Below, piece after piece: positions 18,801-23,493 of a DNA stretch of 23,493 nucleotides (the first letter of the stretch is position 1; every line of letters starts with the position of its first letter). This DNA is from Plakobranchus ocellatus (lineage: Eukaryota; Mollusca; Gastropoda; Plakobranchidae): positions 548,399-571,891 of the forward strand of contig BLXT01000492.1 in assembly GCA_019648995.1 (NCBI GenBank), written 5' to 3'. The notes beneath the pieces were generated by a model. It did not search any database. It saw nothing but the letters and a program-made list of their open reading frames with translations, and was not told where the DNA came from. The position numbers and the translations under genes were made by a program.

Positions 18801-21723
18801 GGTAATCTAGTGATGGCTGATGCCAGGTATTCGGTAGGTAATTAGATAGGGTTGATTATGCTTTTTTTTTTCATTTTTGTGTGTGTGTGTTCGTGATTGG
18901 GAATGCGATTCCAGAGAGAGTGATCTGGTTTCAGCTTTGTGGTATTTTTTTTCTTTTTCGTGAGAGAAAAATATTGTTAAGGGCATCACTTAAACTTGGA
19001 CCTAGCTTTTTGTCTTTGCATCTTTGTACTTATTAGTTGCGCTTTCACATTTCATGCGCACTAAGCCCAGAAAGGTGAGTAGGTGCTTTCACAAATCTGC
19101 ATTCAGAAATAAACATCACATGAAATTTTTTTTAAAAATGAATAAATATAAGAAATTTTTAAAAAGCACTGAATGAATAAAACAATTTTGTACTGTGCTC
19201 AGTTTGGTTGATGCATCCAGGGGAGTCTCTTCACAATAAATTCCAACTTAGTATTCACATTATTGTTGGTGGCACGGTGGCTTTGTGAGTCTACCCTGAG
19301 ATCTGCAGGGACCCATCTGTCACGGGTTTGTGCCCTGACCTGACAGAGGGCCTAAAAGCCTGAGATCACCTTGTTGTGGACTGGCTATGTACAAAAGACC
19401 AAACCAAACCATTGTCATCAAATTTGGTTTCTCAGCGTAAATTTTGAAAGAAAACATGCTGCTCCAGCAACCCACAAATATTTCCAAGAAAATGGAACTC
19501 TTGCAAAAAAAAAAAAAAAGAAAGAAAGAAAGATATTGTAAATATTTTGTTATTTTGGGTTTAATATTTTGCTCAGGGTAGAATTGAAATAGAAAATATA
19601 CTTAGGTAATTTAACAAATTATTATAATAAGAGCTATTTAAATAGATTCGACTGCATTTAAAATTATCCGAGGTCCCCTAAATCTTAATTTTCCATCCAG
19701 TTATATAACTCGTGTTGTAAATAGATTCACAAATTCAAATTTATTTGTTTTATTGTATTTAAATTTCTCCTTAGGTTAAATTGTATACGACTGCTGCAAT
19801 ACAGTCCGATTTAACACTAAAAGGCACAAAAAAAAAAACAAACGTTTAATTATAAAAACCAATTGAAAATGATAACAAACTTTGCTGAATTTTAAATTTT
19901 TGAGGCCCTGGACAGGTTTATTTATATAAAAAAAAAAAAAATAATAGAAAAGTATTTAAAAAAAAATTATTCTTTGAAAGGACAATACTTAGTTACAAGG
20001 AAAAGTCAAATCGTATCCCCATTAATTAAAGTTTACAATAACTGAATAAGACACTACTTAACTTAACTTAACAAGTTGTCTGGTCTCGCTAGAGTGAAGT
20101 CCCGATCCGTTTCAGAGGCTTGATTTCCTCGTTACCCTAGATCTAGCTCAATGTTAATCCAACTGTCTTTAGTAGTAAGTTCAAAGTTCAAAGTTCAGTT
20201 TATCTTTATTTTACAACTTAAATTAGGTACCACAGGTTAAAATTTTGAACTTCAACAAATTTACATTGAAGGTGCCAGGCTTGTAGCAATTGTTATTCTG
20301 AGCACAAAAAGTTTTATTGGCTCGAATATATATATATATTAGATCAAATTAAATGATCTGACATAGTTAATTATTATTGTTAGATCACTTCCATAGATCT
20401 AGATTTCCACAACATGAAAAAAAACCATTACTGGTGTAAAGTGTAGATCTAGATTTTTCGTCTATACAAAAAAAAAACGACAAAATACTTCTTGCCTGTA
20501 TAAAGGGAAAAGAGAAAAAAATGATTAATAAAAAAAAATCACAATTTAGATGACTAAGATATACGACACATTCCACTTTTAACTAAATCCATGAATTCAC
20601 TATCAGACCGGCCAATGTGCGATGTGTGTAGGCGAAGAGGGGGAAAAAGACCGTTTCTTTTCTCTTTCTTACTTTTTATACCAAACTATTAGCCAATCAT
20701 GGATCGCCACGCCGCCTACGTCATAACCGTCTTGCTGGTGTCAAATATTAATGAGGTCCACAAAAAAAAAAACCAGAAAAATAAAAAAAAGTGACTGTCA
20801 GTCAACAATATATTACTTCAACAGATATTTTAGGGATTCTATAAATCATGCAGATTTCACCATGTTTTGGTTTTAGCCAGGAATGTTCAAATGAAAAAAG
20901 CCAAAAAAAAAAACTGGAAACTTTTAATCATTTTGATTTGCACTTTTTGGCTTCAAACATTCAGCATGTCATGTTATAGTGCTTTACTGTACGAGAAACT
21001 CTTAAGCTATTAAGATTGAAATAAAAGTTTTGTGTTACAACTGAACCACCAGGTCCTGCACGTGCCACCGAGATTGTTAAATTATGTGATGGACGACCTG
21101 AAAAAGCAAACAATAATTATCTTGAACAAGGTCGACCTGGTCTCGCCATCCCTTGCTTTAGCCTGGAAGCGATACCTGGAGACCAAATTTCCTGGAGTTC
21201 ATGTTGTCTTTTTCTCCTCCAACCCAAGAGAGGTTTTGCTTGATAATGGCCTTGACCCTTCAACAGGTAAGATCACATTTATTGGGGTTTTTTTCTTTGT
21301 TTGTTTCTTATCAAAGACTTATATATTTGTAACAGTTGAGCTTGATTTGGTTTTATGCAAACAACTCATCTCCACTGTAAGGTGATCTCAAGCTTTTCGG
21401 TCCCTGTCAGGCAGATGTGTGTGATATGCTTAGACCCAAACCCACAATAGAAAGTCCCTGCAAATCTCAGGGCAGATTCTTTAACTATCGTACCACCAAC
21501 ATTCCTACGTTATGTAAGGGTATCCGGAAAGAAAGTGTTTATGCCCCATAATAAATTAGCAACACTAAACAAAAAAAAAATCTAAAAAGTTAAAACAGAA
21601 CTGTTTCTTTTATTGTTATTATTATGCTTTCAGTGTTGCAGAAACGGCCATTTCATCGCAAGACGCTGCCAGTGGGGCCAGAGGATCTGTGTGAAACAGT
21701 CAAGTCTGTAACAAAAGGTACTG
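12822..21723 (+). CDS. GNL1: GNL1 (HSR1) circularly permuted GTPase, seven exons, 3' end beyond window
   Basis: A GTPase of the YlqF/YawG family, in which the G motifs run G4-G5-G1-G2-G3; relatives act in ribosome biogenesis. Exons: 12822-12894, 13317-13527, 14618-14705, 16497-16625, 18369-18509, 21053-21266, 21634-21723. All phases agree; the sum is 315 codons plus one base. Visible: basic N-terminus MPRKTPYSGKQKKKQLQEKK (human MPRKKPFSVKQKKKQLQDKR), an acidic Ser-rich linker, LDFPKRPPWSY, FFELNLETWRQLWRVLEMSD (almost identical to human), strand motif DVRYP (210-214) and G4 LNKVDL with NKVD at 239-242. G1 (human NVGKSS) and G3 (DCPGL) are not in the window. Exon 5 ends inside a 36-bp tandem array that multiplies its donor. 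Identification is very secure. Confidence 0.95.
12895..13316 (+). other. GNL1 intron after the first coding exon
   Basis: AT-rich, 422 bases, strong donor and acceptor. Open frames crossing it are shadows. Nothing else seen. Confidence 0.7.
13317..13527 (+). CDS. GNL1: GNL1 exon 2 (acidic, Ser-rich linker)
   Basis: Encodes GPGYLRDSEDESEESKSSSS, a hydrophilic stretch, then LNLQPHQKDTRKLDAN, matching human RRLNQQPSQGLGPRGYDPN. Acceptor ATATCTTCAG, donor GTATTG, phase 2 out. The acidic segment invites CK2-type phosphorylation (inference). Confidence 0.88.
13547..14001. mobile_element. Short piggyBac-like MITE (455 bp)
   Basis: Ends are inverted repeats: CTCATTCAGTGCCCGATC on the left and, read inward, CTCATTCAGTGCTTTATT on the right (first 13 bases identical). 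TTAA precedes the left end (13543-13546); the right flank is TAAG, a possible decayed TTAA. It starts only 16 bases after the exon 2 donor of GNL1. Termini begin CTC like the element at 4592. Confidence 0.55.
14006..14617 (+). other. Rest of GNL1 intron 2
   Basis: AT-rich with A and T runs; no coding or repeat signal recognised. Confidence 0.6.
14618..14705 (+). CDS. GNL1: GNL1 exon 3
   Basis: Encodes FRLHFFKEDPEVISRRMKEA and RKPVKPVTE, matching human YRLHFERDSREEVERRKRAA. Two in-frame acceptors six bases apart (TTTCAG ending 14617 and 14623) are possible; the upstream one keeps the human length. Donor GTAAGA, phase 0. Confidence 0.9.
14882..15112 (+). repeat. Dispersed repeat, copy 2 (longer)
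   Basis: Second copy of the repeat at 3940-4045, same orientation. The first 110 bases align with copy 1. The rest (TTTGCCTTCAATCTTTCC, then TGTCCAAAAAAATTGTAGTTG) is unmatched in this window but has the look of a retroposon tail. It lies in GNL1 intron 3. Confidence 0.6.
15113..15657 (+). other. Middle of GNL1 intron 3
   Basis: No recognised element between the dispersed repeat and the TTAA-flanked element; one 62-codon open frame (15248-15436) has no coding support. Confidence 0.6.
15662..16361 (-). mobile_element. piggyBac-like element, degraded, TTAA-flanked (700 bp)
   Basis: TTAA on both sides (15658-15661, 16362-16365). Ends are short inverted repeats: CTGATAGAGGGC on the left, CTGATAAAAAGCG read inward on the right. 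A minus-strand open frame (16207-15863) carries a very acidic stretch (NKEDEDEGSPVDDVGVEIDD, then SDVNFHVEEGEGDG and SSDDDESE) like piggyBac transposase N-termini. FFKMTFNFLSQL..RPTN also recalls the end of a MADF domain, so another accessory protein is possible. Catalytic parts are absent. Confidence 0.5.
16294..16350. repeat. GC-rich hairpin and direct repeats
   Basis: In otherwise AT-rich DNA, GGGCGATA occurs twice (16295, 16340) around a perfect small hairpin GCGGG-CGCT-CCCGC and further CGG-rich text. It lies in the right subterminal part of the 700-bp element and may be its transposase-binding region. Confidence 0.6.
16497..16625 (+). CDS. GNL1: GNL1 exon 4
   Basis: 43 codons: ESREWMLEDAYPSNAKLDFP then KRPPWSYSSSKEELDKREQQ and YFK. 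The block LDFPKRPPWSY matches human LDFPRRPPWSY. Acceptor TTGTCGCAG, donor GTAAAA, phase 0 at both ends. Confidence 0.95.
16741..17190 (+). pseudogene. Unidentified degraded coding-like block
   Basis: About 450 bases with coding texture but several stops. Legible pieces include PPLWIRNVEAYYKSITEAAG, EEVEKQKKKMLDMDLDL and KLPMKELGSELLADYAHVAG. The coiled-coil, acidic character suggests a cellular protein, but I do not recognise it. No intron-like breaks or poly(A) tail are obvious. It lies in GNL1 intron 4, in the same direction as GNL1. It may be a retropseudogene or part of an unknown repeat. Confidence 0.35.
17191..18368 (+). other. Rest of GNL1 intron 4
   Basis: AT-rich, with long T runs (for example 17966-17985) and no recognised coding sequence or repeat family. 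It ends in a branch and polypyrimidine region before the exon 5 acceptor. Confidence 0.6.
18369..18509 (+). CDS. GNL1: GNL1 exon 5, ending at the first of ten repeated donors
   Basis: 47 codons including FFELNLETWRQLWRVLEMSD and ILLVIADVRYP. It matches human YFEHNLETWRQLWRVLEMSD and IVLLITDIRHP. Ending at CCG|GTAGGT (18509/18510) joins in phase 0 to VLHVPPRLLNYV, exactly paralleling human VVNFPPALYEYV. That fixes the true donor among several nearby GT sites. Confidence 0.93.
18483..18842 (+). repeat. Ten 36-bp tandem units spanning the GNL1 exon 5 splice donor
   Basis: Exactly ten units with no length change. Each begins CTAGTGATAGCTGATGTCAG, continues GTATCCG and ends GTAGGTAAT, so it holds 27 exon bases and nine intron bases, including the donor. 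In frame each unit reads LVIADVRYPVGN. Units 6-9 share a change giving DVWYL; units 7 and 8 are identical. Bases before the donor are CCG in units 1, 3 and 5, TTA in 2, GCG in 4, CTG in 6-9 and TCG in 10. A TAG stop follows at 18843. Confidence 0.97.
19266..19412 (+). mobile_element. tRNA-derived SINE, copy C (most complete)
   Basis: Blocks in order: GGTGGCACGGTGGCTTTGTG (A-box-like), CTACCCTGAGATCTGCAGGG, ACCCATCTGTCACGGGTTTG (B-box-like), GACAGAGGGCCTAAAAGCCT, GAGATCACCTTGTTGTGGAC. The nearest A run and (GAAA)n are about 90 bases further on (19505-19531). It lies in GNL1 intron 5. Confidence 0.7.
19505..19531. repeat. A run and (GAAA)n microsatellite
   Basis: Fifteen or more A residues followed by four GAAA units; possibly the tail of a retroposed copy. 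Confidence 0.85.
19532..21052 (+). other. Distal GNL1 intron 5
   Basis: AT-rich. Contains (TTAAC)n-like text at 20056-20073, repeated AAGTTC units at 20178-20200, an AT microsatellite near 20325-20339, and a CpG-bearing patch at 20690-20760 with AGCCAATCA and TACGTCA motifs. No coding exon recognised. Confidence 0.5.
20690..20760. promoter_or_regulatory. Intronic patch with CCAAT and CRE-like motifs
   Basis: AGCCAATCA (NF-Y consensus) is followed about 18 bases later by CCTACGTCATAA (CRE half site TACGTCA) in a locally GC-richer patch. It could be an alternative promoter, an enhancer, or the end of a transposon; motif-level evidence only. Confidence 0.25.
21053..21266 (+). CDS. GNL1: GNL1 exon 6 (G4 motif)
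   Basis: 71 codons: VLHVPPRLLNYVMDDLKKQT then IIILNKVDLVSPSLALAWKR, then YLETKFPGVHVVFFSSNPRE. The NKVD guanine-specificity motif and the FFSS segment after it (G5 position) match human LNKVDLAPPALVVAWKHY and HVVLFTS. Acceptor ACCACCAG, donor GTAAGA, phase 1 out. Confidence 0.95.
21366..21508 (-). mobile_element. tRNA-derived SINE, copy D (reversed)
   Basis: Read on the minus strand: GGTGGTACGATAGTTAAAGA, CTGCCCTGAGATTTGCAGGG, GTGGGTTTGGGTC, CCTGACAGGGACC, AAAAGCTTGAGATCACCTTA. Same block order as copy C. It lies 100 bases after GNL1 exon 6. Confidence 0.65.
21634..21723 (+). CDS. GNL1: GNL1 exon 7
   Basis: Encodes LQKRPFHRKTLPVGPEDLCE and TVKSVTKGT, matching human LGPEQLLRACEAIT in pattern. 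Acceptor ATGCTTTCAG, donor GTGAGT, phase 1 out. Confidence 0.88.
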
Positions 21724-21750
21724 GTGAGTCTTGCTCCTGAAATACATACA

Positions 21751-22635
21751 CAGACCTGCCTACAACCCCACATGTTCAGTTAAAATTCCCGCAAAAAGAA
21801 CACAGAGCAAGTGATTTTGACTAGTCTTTTTTTCTCATAAAAACCTCACTAAATGAACACATCCCGAAATATTATCACTTCCGGTATCCATTTTTTTACT
21901 GCTAGAGAACTGTTACAAATGTCACATTGATCATCCATTGTAAACAAGATACCAAACAAAGCCCGATCTTTTTGAACACTAGAATAGAAAAATATAATCT
22001 AATAGATGCACTAATAACATACCTAATTTAAAAACAGCCAAAAATTTAGGCCCTGCAATAGACCTGGTTTTTTTTTTTTTGTTTTTTTTTTTTAAGAAAA
22101 TGAATTGAAATTTAGGGAAATAAGCTTTTATTAGGTGTAGGCCTATCTTACAACAAATCTAATCTAGAATCTGGATTAAAGGTGGAATTGAGATCATAGT
22201 CAAGATTTCAACACTCTTTTTTTCCTATTTCAAAGACAAAAAATTGGAGGTTTTAAGATCCTTCACGTTTCAAACTTTATCTTATTTTTGATAGATAGAT
22301 CTATATATTTAGATCTAAATTTGTCTTTTATACTCATACTTTTAATTTCCAGAGAAAGACTCCAGGTTTTTTTTTTTTTTAATTATTATTATCATTTTTT
22401 TTTTTTTAGTTTTTAAATGTGATTTTGCAGGGAAGAGCATTAATTATATTACTTGGCACACAACGTGAACCTCTAGAATGCACTAAAAAAGAGAGGCAAG
22501 GGACTGCTTATTTCTTGCAACTATTTTTATTTTTGAAGGGGAAGGGGGGGGGAGGATGGCCCCCCAAATTCGCTGAAAATCCCCCATTTTTCACATCTTG
22601 ATCCCCCAAAACTGGTGTACAAGGTAGGCAGGTCT
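21751..22635. mobile_element. Non-autonomous DNA transposon with 13-bp perfect terminal inverted repeats
   Basis: CAGACCTGCCTAC at 21751-21763 and its exact reverse complement at 22623-22635 bound 885 bases. The CAG...CC start suits hAT-class ends, but I could not find a convincing 8-bp target duplication. The right end carries C-rich text (GATCCCCCAAAACTGG). T runs and AGATCT palindromes lie inside; no transposase is legible. It begins 27 bases after GNL1 exon 7. Confidence 0.45.
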
Positions 22636-22639
22636 GCAT

Positions 22640-23493
22640 AGATGTAACTGATTTTACTGAGAGCAGATTGGTAATATTGATGCACAAATGCAATATATTT
22701 AGCTCTTAGTTTTGATATAGGCACTTTCTCGTACAGCATCAGGCCTTTTGTCATTTACTCAGCAGGCAAGTATTTGAAAGGCCTAAAAATGTGCATATGT
22801 ATGATGTTATAACAGAAGGTCATGACATTGTCATCTATAAGTGTTAAGGTCTCCATATTTGTTCATATTTTTAACATATTTTTGTCTTAAAATGTTTTAA
22901 GTCCCTACAATGAATTTTCAATCTTCAGAGAATGAAAAGTGTGACTTTAACCCAGTGCATGGTAAATCAACATGTTGGGGTAGTTGTGAATTTTTGTCCA
23001 CCATCACATACGATATAATTTTGAGAGCTTCACATGCATTGCTTTTCACTCTTATATTTTGCATATAAAGCTATGCAAAAAATCTTTGGTCTCTCTTATA
23101 TTAAAATTCACAACTGGATCTTAAAACTGCATACAAATTCAAAAGAAAATTCTTCACAAACCAAATTCATGCAAATCTTATTCTACATAATAAAAGACAA
23201 AATTGCTTGCACAACAGACCCAACCATCTGTCGCAGTGATATATATGTAGGAATAAGCTAAGAATGACCAAAACAAGCTATGGATGGCATTCAAATAAAT
23301 GCAATAATAGTAGTATTGAAATAACAATTACAGTGTTAGTAGCATTTAAATAACAAATACCAAAAAGGAAATTGAAGAGCTTCTCGTTAAACGTCTTATT
23401 CTTTCTTATTAAACATGCGCTAAACCGAAAGCGCTGGCTGCCTTACTATTGCTAAAGCAAAATAAAAACTACCGGGAAAGCCCAATCACTTTC
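22640..23493 (+). other. GNL1 intron sequence to right edge
   Basis: Apart from the candidate micro-exon at 22929-22961, nothing recognised. The exons encoding the G1, G2 and G3 motifs should lie to the right of the window. Confidence 0.5.
22929..22961 (+). CDS. GNL1: Candidate GNL1 micro-exon 8 (33 bases)
   Basis: Between an acceptor TCAATCTTCAG and a donor GTAAAT, with the phases required (1 in, 1 out), reading NEKCDFNPVH. It would stand where human GNL1 has GKVDLSSW; the likeness K-x-D-(L/F)-(S/N) is weak. The exon could be spurious. Confidence 0.35.

Noticed and set aside
18483-18842. CRISPR-like array
   Set aside because: Units are contiguous 36-mers without unique spacers, in an animal gene.
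18375-18845. A stand-alone repeat protein with twelve-residue units
   Set aside because: It is the end of GNL1 exon 5 running on into its intron; the upstream residues match GNL1 and the canonical donor lies at 18510.
19266-19340. A functional tRNA gene
   Set aside because: Only A- and B-box-like segments of a SINE head; no cloverleaf could be drawn and related copies are dispersed.

Overview
This is eukaryotic, intron-rich, AT-rich animal DNA. It carries the main body of one gene and the 5' two-thirds of another, arranged head to head. The left half (about 1.7-10.7 kb, minus strand) is alpha-tubulin N-acetyltransferase 1 (ATAT1/MEC-17), in ten phase-consistent coding exons. The right half (12.8 kb to beyond the right edge, plus strand) is GNL1, a circularly permuted nucleolar/cytoplasmic GTPase of the YlqF/YawG type. 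Seven confident exons and one doubtful micro-exon lie inside the window; the G1, G2 and G3 motifs must lie to the right of it. Both assignments come from peptide similarity to the human proteins as I remember them, and every exon-exon phase was checked by hand. The organism looks like a mollusc, probably a gastropod, because of the many overlapping AGATCT/TCTAGA palindromes, the tRNA-headed SINEs and the large, repeat-strewn introns. That is inference, not proof.

Layout. 0.1-0.45 kb: an eroded BED/CGGBP1-like zinc-finger relic. 0.45-1.7 kb: likely ATAT1 3' flank with a reversed SINE. 1.7-10.7 kb: ATAT1, whose introns hold a TTAA-flanked piggyBac-like element (4.6-5.7 kb), a dispersed repeat, and a pogo/Tigger-like element (8.5-9.7 kb) with a SINE inserted in it. 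10.7-12.8 kb: the divergent promoter region with a (GA)n tract and a GNL1 5' UTR intron. 12.8-23.5 kb: GNL1, whose introns hold two more TTAA-flanked elements, two more SINE copies, a second copy of the dispersed repeat, an unidentified degraded coding-like block, and an element bounded by 13-bp terminal inverted repeats.

The most striking structure is in GNL1 (18483-18842). Exactly ten tandem 36-bp units each contain the last 27 bases of exon 5 plus the first nine bases of its intron, including the splice donor. Because 36 is a multiple of three and all units are open, each of the ten donors would give an in-frame transcript that differs only in the number of 12-residue units inserted just before the GTPase G4 strand. 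A smaller parallel exists in ATAT1, where a 21-bp in-frame tandem repeat sits directly on the donor of exon 9.

ATAT1 acetylates Lys40 of alpha-tubulin inside microtubules; GNL1 is a GTPase linked to ribosome biogenesis and growth. No shared pathway is implied, but the two genes also lie close together and divergently in the human MHC class I region (from memory), so their pairing here may be ancient synteny.
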